Source: Paludibacter sp. (GTDB lineage: Bacteria > Bacteroidota > Bacteroidia > Bacteroidales > Paludibacteraceae). Taken from it: a stretch of 64,000 bases of DNA. Under the pieces are notes generated by a model that worked only from the letters and a program-made list of their open reading frames with translations, made no database searches and was not told the DNA's origin. Position 1 is the first letter of the stretch, and every line of letters begins with the position of its first letter. This document shows, in pieces, positions 24,594 to 33,009 of this stretch. Location: NCBI GenBank assembly GCA_019163375.1, contig JAFLKK010000019.1, positions 1-64,000 on the forward strand. Reading direction: 5' to 3'. The position numbers were made by a program, and so were the translations under genes.

Positions 24594-25310
24594 ATGAAAA
24601 TAGCTTTAATAGGATATGGCAAGATGGGTAAAACCATCGAGCGAATTGCATTGGAACGTGGACATGAAATTGTGTCGGTGATTGATGTTGATAATTTAGA
24701 TGATTTCGAATCGGCAGCATTTAAAAGTGCTGATGTAGCCATCGAATTTACAGTTCCGCAGGTGGCATTGAGTAATTACCGCAGAGCATTTGCTTCGGGA
24801 GTGGCTGTGGTGTCGGGCACAACGGGTTGGTTGGATGAACTTCCTGCATTGAAGAAAGAGATTGAAGAGGGTGGAAAAACTTTGTTTTGGTCGTCAAATT
24901 TCAGCATTGGTGTGAATATATTCATGGCTGTAAATAAACATTTGGCTGCCATCATGAATCAATTCCCTAATTACAATGTGGAAATGACCGAAGTGCATCA
25001 TACTCAAAAACTGGATGCACCAAGTGGTACTGCTATTACCCTGGCTGAAGGCATTTTGGAGAATTTGGATCGGAAATCGGCTTGGGCTAAGGAAACCGAA
25101 ACTAAACCAACGGAAATGGCAATAAAATCAATTCGCGAAGGACAGGTGCCGGGTATTCATACCATTCGTTATGAGTCGGAAGTGGATTCGATTGAAATTA
25201 CGCACGATGCCAAAAGCCGCGAAGGTTTTGCGTTGGGTGCTGTTGTTGCTGCCGAATTTACTGCGGGTAAGAAAGGCTTTTTGGGAATGCAGCATTTGCT
25301 AAAGTTTTAA
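24594..25310 (+). CDS. dapB: 4-hydroxy-tetrahydrodipicolinate reductase
   Basis: NAD(P)H-dependent reductase of the lysine/meso-DAP pathway. The 238 residues begin with a dinucleotide motif GYGKMGKTIE (7-16) and carry the substrate-binding EVHHTQKLDAPSGTA (catalytic His pair and Lys). Length is typical of short Bacteroidetes DapB. The product supports peptidoglycan with meso-DAP, consistent with the DNPR motif in MurE further along. The upstream gap carries an iterated cttgtaac word tract (24566-24592). Confidence 0.95.
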   Translation: MKIALIGYGKMGKTIERIALERGHEIVSVIDVDNLDDFESAAFKSADVAIEFTVPQVALSNYRRAFASGVAVVSGTTGWLDELPALKKEIEEGGKTLFWSSNFSIGVNIFMAVNKHLAAIMNQFPNYNVEMTEVHHTQKLDAPSGTAITLAEGILENLDRKSAWAKETETKPTEMAIKSIREGQVPGIHTIRYESEVDSIEITHDAKSREGFALGAVVAAEFTAGKKGFLGMQHLLKF

Positions 25311-25410
25311 TATTGATACTATTATCCTGTTTTATTTTGCTTCAAAACAGAATTTTGTTGTTTGTGGGCTTAAATGGATAAATATATTAAATATACACAA
25401 CAATTATAAA

Positions 25411-25456
25411 ATCCAGTACTATGTATTGCATAGTACTGGATTCATTGCTATATTTG
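25411..25456 (+). promoter_or_regulatory. lepB promoter overlapped by a 13-bp palindrome
   Basis: TATATTTG at 25449-25456 is a good -7 box. The matching -33 element TTG (25426-25428, spacing 20) lies in the loop of a perfect 13-bp dyad, atccagtactatg (25411-25423) and catagtactggat (25429-25441). The stem is not followed by T-rich sequence, so an operator is as likely as a dapB terminator. Confidence 0.6.
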
Positions 25457-25499
25457 TGCCGTTAACAAGAAATTGACTTCACAGTTTATATTAAAAAAA

Positions 25500-26900
25500 A
25501 TGGATACAGAAAAAGACTTCTCGCGTTTCAATAAACCTCTCAAACAATGGATTAAGGCCGGCATATGGAGCCTGATTTATATTTTGTTCGTAGTATGGGT
25601 AGGTAATTTTTGGTGGCTATTGCTTTTGCCAGTCATCTTTGATGCGTTTATAACTCACTTTATTCCATGGACTTGGTGGAAGAAAACGAAGAATAAATCA
25701 TTGCTGGCATTTTTTGGCTGGGTGGATGCGATTGTTTTTGCTTTGGTGGCGGTTTATTTTATAAATACCTTTTTGTTCCAGAATTACCAAATTCCAAGCT
25801 CTTCGCTCGAAAAAAGTTTGTTGGTGGGTGATTTCTTGTTTGTGAGCAAAGCCAGCTATGGTCCGCGGGTTCCCAATACTCCACTTTCGTTTCCATTGGT
25901 GCAACATACTTTTCCGCTGCTTAACTGCAAGTCGTTTATAGAAAATCCTCAATGGGCTTATCATCGTTTGGCAGGAATGGATACCATTAAACATAATGAT
26001 ATTGTGGTGTTTAACTTTCCGGCTGGTGATACGGTCGCTGTGAATGTGCAGAATCCCGATTACTATACCAGTTGTTATATGTACGGAAGAGACGCTGTGA
26101 ATAATAATAAGAGTCAATATGGAGAAATTATTTACCGTCCTGTAGATCGTCGTGAAAACTATGTGAAGCGTTGTGTAGCCTTAGCCGGTGATTGGATGCA
26201 AATAAAAGACAATCAGGTATATATAAATGATAAACCACAGTCGAAAATTCCCGGTATTCAGTTTAATTATTATGTGCAGACCGATGGAACTCGTTTGACC
26301 GAAGATTTGTTAGATAAATTGAACATAAGTGTTGACGACAGAAATTTGTTGGATATTCAACAGAATAATGATTTTACAGCTCTTCTTGGTCTTGATGGGA
26401 CTTTGCCGATCTACCATTTTCCGTTGAATGAAGAAACATATTCAAAATTGAAACAGGTAAAAGGTGTGCTGAAAATGATTGTTGAACCGGCAATTTTAGC
26501 AGGAGATGTTTTCCCATTGGGCAAACGAAAAAATTGGAACAGAGATAATTATGGTCCTATCTGGGTGCCCAGAAAGGGAGCCAAGTTGCTGTTGAATACC
26601 TATAATTTGCCAATTTATGAACGTATAATTTCTGTCTACGAACAAAATAAGCTGGAAGTGAAGGGCGATGTGATTTATATCAACGGTAAACCGGCAACGA
26701 CTTATCAATTTAAAATGGACTATTACTGGATGATGGGTGATAACCGTCATAATTCAGCCGATTCGCGTTTTTGGGGTTTTGTGCCCGAGGATCACGTAGT
26801 AGGTCGTCCGGTAATGGTTTGGTTGTCGTTGGATAAAGATAAGGGATGGTTTAGTGGAAAAATTCGTTGGAGCAGGTTTTTTACAAATGCAGAACGATAA
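25500..26900 (+). CDS. lepB: Signal peptidase I (long Bacteroidetes form)
   Basis: Membrane-bound leader peptidase that removes signal peptides of exported proteins. The 466 residues have two N-terminal membrane segments and a third near 70-90, followed by the catalytic Ser region QIPSSSLEKSLLVGDFLFV and the catalytic Lys region NYVKRCVALAGD. MGDNRHNSADSRFWG near the C-terminus is the conserved box E. The length is far above the E. coli form (324), with an insert between the Lys box and box E, as in other Bacteroidetes. The Met usually following the catalytic Ser is Leu here. ATG 25500 preferred to an upstream non-ATG start. Confidence 0.94.
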   Translation: MDTEKDFSRFNKPLKQWIKAGIWSLIYILFVVWVGNFWWLLLLPVIFDAFITHFIPWTWWKKTKNKSLLAFFGWVDAIVFALVAVYFINTFLFQNYQIPSSSLEKSLLVGDFLFVSKASYGPRVPNTPLSFPLVQHTFPLLNCKSFIENPQWAYHRLAGMDTIKHNDIVVFNFPAGDTVAVNVQNPDYYTSCYMYGRDAVNNNKSQYGEIIYRPVDRRENYVKRCVALAGDWMQIKDNQVYINDKPQSKIPGIQFNYYVQTDGTRLTEDLLDKLNISVDDRNLLDIQQNNDFTALLGLDGTLPIYHFPLNEETYSKLKQVKGVLKMIVEPAILAGDVFPLGKRKNWNRDNYGPIWVPRKGAKLLLNTYNLPIYERIISVYEQNKLEVKGDVIYINGKPATTYQFKMDYYWMMGDNRHNSADSRFWGFVPEDHVVGRPVMVWLSLDKDKGWFSGKIRWSRFFTNAER

Positions 26901-26944
26901 CTATTCGGATCTCAGAGCTAAGAAGTAAGGGGTAAGAGCTAAGA

Positions 26945-27556
26945 ATGGGAAATATTTGTTTGACTTCGGCATATTTAGCCCCCGTAGAGTATTATTCTGC
27001 GTTGGCAAAAGCTGATACCGTTTTTCTGGAGCATTGCGAGTTCTACGAGAAGCAATCGTATCGCAACCGATGCAATATTGCCGGTGCAAATGGGCAGTTA
27101 GCACTGACTATTCCGGTTGAAAAATCGAAAGGGTCGCGAATGTTGACCCGTGATGTTCGCATTTCGGAACACAGCGACTGGCAACTGCAACATTGGCGTT
27201 CGATAGAGTCGGCGTATAATTCGACCCCTTTTTTCGAATATTACAAAGATGATTTATTGCCTTTTTACGAAAAGGACTGGATGTTTTTGTGGGATTTTAA
27301 TGCTGAGATCCAATCCAAAGTGCTCGAATTATTAGACTTGCAGGTCGATATTCAATTGACCAAAGAATATAAGGTCGATTTTGACGAAAATGTGTTGGAT
27401 GCTAGAAATAGCATTCACCCTAAGAAGGAAACTGATACCGGATCATTGAAGAGCTATTATCAGGTTTTCGAACAACGATTTGGTTTTATTCCCAATCTGA
27501 GTAGTCTAGATTTGCTCTTTAATATGGGAAATGAATCAATTTTGGTTTTGATATAA
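26945..27556 (+). CDS. WbqC-like family protein
   Basis: A 203-residue protein of the WbqC family: LTSAYLAPVEYYSALAKAD at the start, YEKQSYRNRCNIAGANG, and the closing YYQVFEQRFGFIPNLSSLDL. WbqC-like proteins occur near polysaccharide genes and were linked to glycan modification, but the catalytic role is not settled. It lies 44 nt after lepB in the same direction, and ilvE follows in 28 nt. The gap before it is an iterated ctaagaagtaag word tract. Confidence 0.85.
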   Translation: MGNICLTSAYLAPVEYYSALAKADTVFLEHCEFYEKQSYRNRCNIAGANGQLALTIPVEKSKGSRMLTRDVRISEHSDWQLQHWRSIESAYNSTPFFEYYKDDLLPFYEKDWMFLWDFNAEIQSKVLELLDLQVDIQLTKEYKVDFDENVLDARNSIHPKKETDTGSLKSYYQVFEQRFGFIPNLSSLDLLFNMGNESILVLI

Positions 27557-27584
27557 TACAAATGAAATAATAAAACTCTATAAT

Positions 27585-28604
27585 ATGGAACAAATAGATT
27601 GGGGAAACATAGGATTCGGTTACATGAAGACCGATTTCAACATCCGTTGTACTTATAGCAATGGAGCATGGGGTCAATTGGAAGTTCACGAAAGCGAATT
27701 TTTGAGTTTACATATGGCTGCTACCAGTTTACATTATGGTCAGGAATCGTTCGAAGGCCTGAAAGCTTTTCGCGGCAAGGATGGGAAAATTCGAGTTTTT
27801 CGAATGAAAGACAATGCTTTGCGTATGCAGGATTCCAGCGAAGGTACTTTAATGGCTAAAGTTCCTGTCGAAGTATTTGAAGAAGCAGTGTTGAAAGCTG
27901 TGAAATTGAATGAACGTTTTGTGCCCCCTTACGAGTCGGGTGCGTCTCTCTATATTCGTCCGGTGCTTTTTGGTAGCGGTCCACAGGTAGGAGTAAAACC
28001 TTCTGAGGAATACATGTTTATTGTTTTTGTAACTCCTGTAGGCCCTTATTTTAAAGGCGGATTTCAGACTACTCCGTTTGTTATTATGCGTGAGTACGAT
28101 CGCTCTGCACCTCTTGGTATGGGAAAATACAAAGTAGGTGGAAATTATGCAGCTAGCTTGGTGGCCGGACAAAAGGCACATGAGTTGGGTTATTCGAATA
28201 TATTTTATCTTGATGCAAGAGAGAAAAAATACATTGATGAGTGTGGTGCAGCTAATTTTTTTGGAATAAAAGAGAACACCTACGTAACTCCAAAGTCCAC
28301 ATCCATATTGCCTTCAATCACCAACAAAAGTTTGATGGTTTTGGCTACAGATTTAGGTCTGAAAGTAGAACAAAGAGCTATTCCTGTTGAAGAACTGGCC
28401 ACTTTCGAGGAAGCCGGAGCTTGTGGAACAGCGGCCGTTATAAGTCCGATAGAACGAATTGACGATTATGATATGAAAATATCATATATGTTTTCGCCTG
28501 ATGGTAAGCCGGGTCCGATATCCGATAAGTTGTATCATAAATTGCGCGGTATTCAGTACGGCGATGAGCCTGATACGCACGGTTGGGTTACGATAGTTGA
28601 GTAA
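27585..28604 (+). CDS. ilvE: Branched-chain amino acid aminotransferase
   Basis: PLP fold-type IV enzyme interconverting Leu/Ile/Val and their 2-oxoacids. The 339 residues include SLHYGQESFEGLKAF, the PLP lysine in GKYKVGGNYAAS, and YIDECGAANFFGI and GTAAVISPI at the end. Length and motifs fit the eukaryote-like BCAT subgroup common in Bacteroidetes. It follows the WbqC gene closely. Oxoacids made here could feed the 2-oxoacid dehydrogenase at the left edge if that complex takes branched chains. Confidence 0.95.
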   Translation: MEQIDWGNIGFGYMKTDFNIRCTYSNGAWGQLEVHESEFLSLHMAATSLHYGQESFEGLKAFRGKDGKIRVFRMKDNALRMQDSSEGTLMAKVPVEVFEEAVLKAVKLNERFVPPYESGASLYIRPVLFGSGPQVGVKPSEEYMFIVFVTPVGPYFKGGFQTTPFVIMREYDRSAPLGMGKYKVGGNYAASLVAGQKAHELGYSNIFYLDAREKKYIDECGAANFFGIKENTYVTPKSTSILPSITNKSLMVLATDLGLKVEQRAIPVEELATFEEAGACGTAAVISPIERIDDYDMKISYMFSPDGKPGPISDKLYHKLRGIQYGDEPDTHGWVTIVE

Positions 28605-28656
28605 GGGACGGAATTTCGTGATTAGCTATTGCATAATTATTTTATAAAAACTTACA

Positions 28657-29340
28657 ATGTCAGCACGAAAGAAGGAGAAAAACAATATTTTTGTACAAAT
28701 GCATCCTCTCACTCGTTTGGGTATTAGTGTAGGGTTGGCTGTTTTTGCTTATTTCATATTAAAAAATGGCGATATAAGCATTTTGCTTCGTGCAATGGTG
28801 TCATGGATAGTGTTTTCGCTTACATTCTTGATTTGTAGTTGGATTGTAATAGATCAACGAACTGTTTCTCAAATAAGAAAAAAAGCCACTGAAGATGATG
28901 GAAGCGTTGCTTTCGTGTTTTTTATGGTCCTGCTATCTTCATTGTCCGGACTGCTTGCCGTATTATTAATTGTTATTTCAAAGGATTCTACCATCAGGGA
29001 AAGTGTATTATTTCTTCCGTCCTGCACTTTAGGGATACTCCTTTCGTGGGGAATGGTGCATACTATTTATGTGTTTCATTATGCGCATGAGTATTACGAT
29101 TCGAGAGATGAGGATGGTAACAAATATGTTGGAGGTTTGGTGTTCCCTGAAGAAAATGAGCCCGATTATCTCGATTTTGCTTATTACTCTTTCGGCTTGG
29201 GATGTACTTTTCAGGTTTCGGATATAAATGTGACTTCGCGAAAAATACGAAGGATTACCTTGTTTCACAGCTTGTTGTCCTTTGTTTTAAATACCTTTGT
29301 AGTCGCTTTGACTATTAATCTGATTGCAGGTTTAAATTAG
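28657..29340 (+). CDS. DUF1345 membrane protein
   Basis: A 227-residue integral membrane protein with about five membrane segments. The C-terminal half shows the family pattern HTIYVFHYAHEYYDS, FPEENEPDYLDFAYYSFGLG, TFQVSDINVTSRKIRR. The acidic/histidine content of the middle suggests a conserved polar site inside the membrane. Members of DUF1345 have no established function. It lies between ilvE and rimM with short gaps, possibly in one transcript. Confidence 0.85.
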   Translation: MSARKKEKNNIFVQMHPLTRLGISVGLAVFAYFILKNGDISILLRAMVSWIVFSLTFLICSWIVIDQRTVSQIRKKATEDDGSVAFVFFMVLLSSLSGLLAVLLIVISKDSTIRESVLFLPSCTLGILLSWGMVHTIYVFHYAHEYYDSRDEDGNKYVGGLVFPEENEPDYLDFAYYSFGLGCTFQVSDINVTSRKIRRITLFHSLLSFVLNTFVVALTINLIAGLN

Positions 29341-29401
29341 CTTCTCTATGGGAGTACCGCTGTTCAATAATTAATTACATCAATAGAAAAAATAGAATTC
29401 A

Positions 29402-29920
29402 ATGATATTAAAATCCGATATTTTCCCAATAGGACAAGTTAATAAACCACATGGTATAAATGGTGAAATGTCGTTTTCATTCTCTTCGGATGTATTTGAC
29501 AGAGAGGATGTTCCGTTTTTCATTTTTGAGATTCAGGGAATTTTTGTGCCTTTTTTCTTAGATGAATATCGATTTAAAGGCAGCACAACAGGCCTTTTGA
29601 AGCTAGAAGGTGTGATAAACGAAGAGCAAGCCCGATCATTTATGGGATTGACCATTTATTTGCCAAAATCCTTTCTGGAAAAAGTGGAAGATGAGGAAAT
29701 TGAGCTCGACTATTTTGCAGGTTTTAGCCTGATTGATGTTGAAGCCGGATTGATAGGAATAATATCGGAGGTGGATAAAACGACCGAGAACATTCTTTTT
29801 GTAATCCCCAAAAAGAATGATGAGCTATTGATACCTGCCGGTGAGGAATATATTCAAGAGATAGATCATGATAAAAAAATTATCTATGTAAAGCTTCCTG
29901 AAGGTTTGCTGGATTTGTAG
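29402..29920 (+). CDS. rimM: Ribosome maturation factor RimM
   Basis: Assists 30S subunit maturation by binding S19 and 16S rRNA. The 172 residues have an N-terminal barrel (FPIGQVNKPHGINGEMSFSF) and a C-terminal PRC-barrel (about 95-170, ending IYVKLPEGLLDL). In many bacteria it adjoins rpsP/trmD; here it does not. A perfect 20-bp hairpin terminator follows directly. Confidence 0.93.
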   Translation: MILKSDIFPIGQVNKPHGINGEMSFSFSSDVFDREDVPFFIFEIQGIFVPFFLDEYRFKGSTTGLLKLEGVINEEQARSFMGLTIYLPKSFLEKVEDEEIELDYFAGFSLIDVEAGLIGIISEVDKTTENILFVIPKKNDELLIPAGEEYIQEIDHDKKIIYVKLPEGLLDL

Positions 29921-29924
29921 ATGT

Positions 29925-29967
29925 AAAATAGAGAAGGCTGTTTCATTGAAACAGCCTTCTCTATTTT
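29925..29967. terminator. Bidirectional terminator after rimM
   Basis: A perfect 20-bp stem (aaaatagagaaggctgtttc and its complement) with a 3-nt loop, between convergent rimM and the acyltransferase gene. A-run and T-run flanks serve both strands. Confidence 0.9.
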
Positions 29968-29971
29968 CATG

Positions 29972-30796
29972 TTATTTTTTCTCCATTTGATATACAATTT
30001 CTTTTACCCAGTCTGCCCAATTCGATAAGCTCGACGATTTGTCGAATGTTTGCCAGGGGATAGGTTTGCCTATTCGTATAGTGAAATGTTTGCCTTTTTG
30101 TTTAAACATTTCGTCGGCAAGGTACATCATTTCGATATTGAACTTTATTCCTAGAAATTTGCGAACGTTTGCCAGGTTGTAAAAGAAATTAGAGTTTCGA
30201 CCTTCAAAATAGATTGGCACTATATCGCGTTGGTATTCAACGGCTTTACTAATAAAGTTTTTCTTCCATTCCAGATCAATTATTTTTCCATCTATTTTTC
30301 TCGAACACATACCGGCTGGGTAGGTAATCAGATGATTGTCAGATTCATATAGCTCCTGCATTTTTGCAGCATGCCCTTTACCCTGCGATCCTGTTTTGTT
30401 TACCGGCACAAACATTTCGTTTAAAGGCTCTAGGCTCATCATTAAGTCGTTCGAAAAGAAACGTACTTTTCCATCGTATTCTTTCCCTATTAAATAGCCG
30501 GTAGCGATGCCATCGAGACCGCCCAGTGGGTGGTTGCTGGCAAAAATATATCTACCCCCTTTTGGAGGCAGGTTTTCACGGCCTTCTATGCTGATGGTAA
30601 CCTCCAGGTACTTTAGGCCTGCTTCGATAAAATCTAAATTACGGAGTGTGGGGTTATTTTTAAAAAAAATATTAAACTCCTTTTCGTGTACAATTTTTCG
30701 AAGGTAATTGACAATAAATTTGGGGACTTTTGTGTTTGGTGCTTTTTGTTTTAGCACTTTTGCAATGTCTATATTGATTACGCCTTTATCGTTCAT
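29972..30796 (-). CDS. PlsC-like lysophospholipid/O-acyltransferase
   Basis: A 274-residue acyltransferase with the catalytic NHPLGGLD motif at 88-95 (HxxxxD) and the later YPAGMCSRK block that corresponds to the substrate-binding EGT-like motif. No long membrane segment is obvious. In Bacteroides a protein of this kind (GlsA) is reported to make glycine lipids with a GNAT-type partner (GlsB); such a partner-like gene lies at 47403-48431, on the far side of the dcw cluster. Phosphatidic acid synthesis is the alternative. The promoter is at 30821-30850. Confidence 0.85.
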   Translation of the reverse strand: MNDKGVINIDIAKVLKQKAPNTKVPKFIVNYLRKIVHEKEFNIFFKNNPTLRNLDFIEAGLKYLEVTISIEGRENLPPKGGRYIFASNHPLGGLDGIATGYLIGKEYDGKVRFFSNDLMMSLEPLNEMFVPVNKTGSQGKGHAAKMQELYESDNHLITYPAGMCSRKIDGKIIDLEWKKNFISKAVEYQRDIVPIYFEGRNSNFFYNLANVRKFLGIKFNIEMMYLADEMFKQKGKHFTIRIGKPIPWQTFDKSSSLSNWADWVKEIVYQMEKK

Positions 30797-30820
30797 TGGT
30801 GATACGGTTTGTTTAGACTA

Positions 30821-30850
30821 CAAATGTACAAAAAATGCTTAAATCTCAAA
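30821..30850 (-). promoter_or_regulatory. Promoter of the PlsC-like gene
   Basis: On the minus strand TACATTTG (30821-30828) is a good -7 box, with TTTG at 30847-30850 as -33 (spacing 18). The start codon is 25 nt downstream. The remaining gap up to mraZ (30851-31087) shows no gene. Confidence 0.65.
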
Positions 30851-31087
30851 CAGTCATTCATTAGAAACTGTATTCGAACAAATTACTTGTTTGAGAAATG
30901 TTTATTCCTTCGTCTAAATTTTGCCCCACTTTAACTATTTTTTGTTTTTGCCCATTCTTATGTTCTTAATTTGTTGGAATGTAATAGTATACGTGTTATT
31001 TGATTATTGTCAGTAAGGTTGATAAACTGTTGATAAGTTGTTTAAATGCTGTATTTGTCCCTTGACAAATTGTTCATAATTATTTTG

Positions 31088-31102
31088 TGGGGAATAGTGG
31101 GG
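31088..31102 (+). promoter_or_regulatory. MraZ boxes upstream of mraZ
   Basis: Two TGGGG repeats separated by 5 nt (tggggaatagtgggg) 54-68 nt before mraZ. TGGGN repeats with this spacing are the known MraZ operator in other bacteria. They precede a weak -7 box (TACTTTTA at 31121), where they would cover the -33 region, in line with autorepression of the dcw operon. Confidence 0.8.
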
Positions 31103-31155
31103 TATATGAAATTTATTCTTTACTTTTACCGTTGAAAAAATGAACCCGATTCAAT

Positions 31156-31611
31156 ATGTCAACATTTATAGGTAAATACGATGCGAAAGCCGATGTAAAG
31201 GGGCGAATCTTTATTCCATCTGCATATCGAAAGATATTGCGGGAGGGTGAAAAGGATCGCATCGTGATGCGCAAGGATGCCGAGAATGATTGTGTGATTC
31301 TTTTTCCTGAGTCGGTTTGGAATGAAAAAGTACAGGCTTTTAAATCGAAGCTTGACGAATGGAATCCGACAGATCAATTGTTGTTAATGCAATTTGTTTC
31401 GGATGCCGAGTGGTTGGATATTGATTCGCAAGGAAGAGTTTTGATTTCGAAGAAGAATTTACAGGCGATAGGCGTAGAAAATGCCGAGGTGCTTTTCGTC
31501 GGAATGGTCGATCGCTTTGCAGTTTGGAGTAAGTCGCGTTACGAGCAAATAAAGATGTCGCCGGTAGATTTTGCTGCGTTGCTCAAAGAAAGAATGATGA
31601 ATAAACAGTAG
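31156..31611 (+). CDS. mraZ: Transcription regulator MraZ
   Basis: DNA-binding AbrB-like double-domain regulator at the head of the dcw cluster. The 151 residues hold two SpoVT/AbrB-like halves: FIGKYDAKADVKGRIFIPSAY (about 4-24) and WLDIDSQGRVLISKKNLQ (about 91-108). Length is normal. Its own promoter carries spaced TGGGG boxes, so autorepression is expected. Confidence 0.95.
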   Translation: MSTFIGKYDAKADVKGRIFIPSAYRKILREGEKDRIVMRKDAENDCVILFPESVWNEKVQAFKSKLDEWNPTDQLLLMQFVSDAEWLDIDSQGRVLISKKNLQAIGVENAEVLFVGMVDRFAVWSKSRYEQIKMSPVDFAALLKERMMNKQ

Positions 31612-31643
31612 CAATTTATTCCTGAATTAATTGGTCGTAAGTG

Positions 31644-31691
31644 CTTGCAGCTGACTAATTTTTGAGTATTTTTGTAGACGAAATACTCAAA
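31644..31691 (+). promoter_or_regulatory. Internal promoter with hairpin upstream of rsmH
   Basis: TATTTTTG (31667-31674) is a perfect -7 box, with CTTG (31644-31647) 19 bp upstream. The box lies in the 5' arm and loop of an 11-bp dyad (tttgagtattt at 31661-31671, complement at 31681-31691). The cluster therefore seems to have a second entry point after mraZ. Confidence 0.6.
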
Positions 31692-31708
31692 ACTATAAAC
31701 CTCACAAA

Positions 31709-32617
31709 ATGAACGAAATAGCTTATCATATACCCGCATTATTAAACGAAACCATAGAGGGGTTGAACATTGATCCGGATGGTGTTTATGTAGATGTAAC
31801 TTTTGGTGGCGGTGGTCATTCAACTGAGATATTATCGCACTTGAGTTACAAGGGCAAATTGCTGGGGTTTGATCAGGATGAAGACGCGATTAAAAATGCC
31901 TTGGACGATCCTCGTTTTATTTTTGTGCGAAGTAATTTTAAATACCTCAAAAACTTTCTTCGTTACCATAATATCGAAAAAGTAGATGGCATTCTGGCTG
32001 ATTTAGGCGTGTCGTCGCATCATTTTGATGAAGCTGAACGTGGATTCTCTTTCCGGTTTGACGGGGCGTTGGATATGCGTATGAATACCAAATCGCCGCT
32101 TACGGCTGCTGTAATACTAAATACTTATGGCGAGGAAGAGTTGGCGAATGTGTTTTACCTGTATGGCGAACTGCATAACTCCCGCAAAATAGCAAAAACG
32201 ATAGTGGCTGCACGCTCCAAAGCCCCTTTCGACAAAATATTTCCATTTATTGAAGTGTTGAAGCCTTTTTTTGGAAGAGAGAAGGAGAAAAAAGATATGG
32301 CGCGGGTTTTTCAGGCTTTGCGTATTGAGGTGAATAAAGAAATGGAGGTGCTACGTTCCCTGTTGGAACAGAGTTTTGATGTTTTGAAACCTGAAGGTCG
32401 TTTGGTAGTGCTGACCTATCATTCGCTTGAAGACAGATTAGTGAAAAATTATTTCAGAAGTGGAAATTTTGAAGGAAAGCTGGAAAAAGATTTTTTTGGT
32501 AACATTCTTTCTCCATTGAAAGCGATTAATAATAAGGTGATTATTGCAACGGATGAAGAAGTGGAACGGAATCCACGGGCCAGAAGTGCAAAATTGCGAA
32601 TTGCAGAAAAAAAATAA
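31709..32617 (+). CDS. rsmH: 16S rRNA m4C1402 methyltransferase
   Basis: SAM-dependent N4-methyltransferase for C1402 of 16S rRNA (MraW). The 302 residues have the start HIPALLNETIEGLNI, the SAM motif DVTFGGGGHSTEIL, DGILADLGVSSHHFD, and the terminal NPRARSAKLRIAEK. Second gene of the dcw cluster, as almost universally. A separate promoter appears to lie just upstream. Confidence 0.96.
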   Translation: MNEIAYHIPALLNETIEGLNIDPDGVYVDVTFGGGGHSTEILSHLSYKGKLLGFDQDEDAIKNALDDPRFIFVRSNFKYLKNFLRYHNIEKVDGILADLGVSSHHFDEAERGFSFRFDGALDMRMNTKSPLTAAVILNTYGEEELANVFYLYGELHNSRKIAKTIVAARSKAPFDKIFPFIEVLKPFFGREKEKKDMARVFQALRIEVNKEMEVLRSLLEQSFDVLKPEGRLVVLTYHSLEDRLVKNYFRSGNFEGKLEKDFFGNILSPLKAINNKVIIATDEEVERNPRARSAKLRIAEKK

Positions 32618-32622
32618 AAAGT

Positions 32623-33009
32623 ATGTCGTGGTTTAAGAAAATGGCTGAAGCCATAAAGGGTAGCGAAGATTTCTCGGATATTAAATCGAGTACGGTTCGT
32701 GACATCCTAAACGGTGATATATTTTCGAAAAAGATATTCAAGAAGCAAACTAAACTGATGATAATGATTGCTTTGTTGATGTTTGCATATGTTGATAACC
32801 GATTTTCGTGCGAAAGGCAACTTGCTACAGAGATTGAATTGAAAAAGAAAATCCAGGATGTGAAGTACGAGTCGCTGACTATTTCGGCTGAGTTAATGAA
32901 AATAAGTCGCCAAACCAGTGTGCTGAACATGATAAATACGCGTGGAGTAGATTTAGTGCAAACATCTACACCGCCAATTGTAATTGCTGATTCTGTAGAA
33001 GAGAAATAA
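32623..33009 (+). CDS. ftsL: FtsL-like cell division protein
   Basis: A 128-residue bitopic membrane protein: cytoplasmic N-terminal part of about 45 residues, one membrane segment (about 47-60, LMIMIALLMFAYV), then a short leucine-zipper-like periplasmic coil. The N-terminal extension is typical of Bacteroidetes FtsL. The family is poorly conserved, so the call rests on size, topology and the position between rsmH and ftsI. The stop TAA shares one base with the ftsI ATG. Confidence 0.85.
   Translation: MSWFKKMAEAIKGSEDFSDIKSSTVRDILNGDIFSKKIFKKQTKLMIMIALLMFAYVDNRFSCERQLATEIELKKKIQDVKYESLTISAELMKISRQTSVLNMINTRGVDLVQTSTPPIVIADSVEEK

Noticed and set aside
25411-25441. dapB terminator
   Set aside because: No T-run after the stem, and the loop carries the lepB -33 box; kept only as an alternative.
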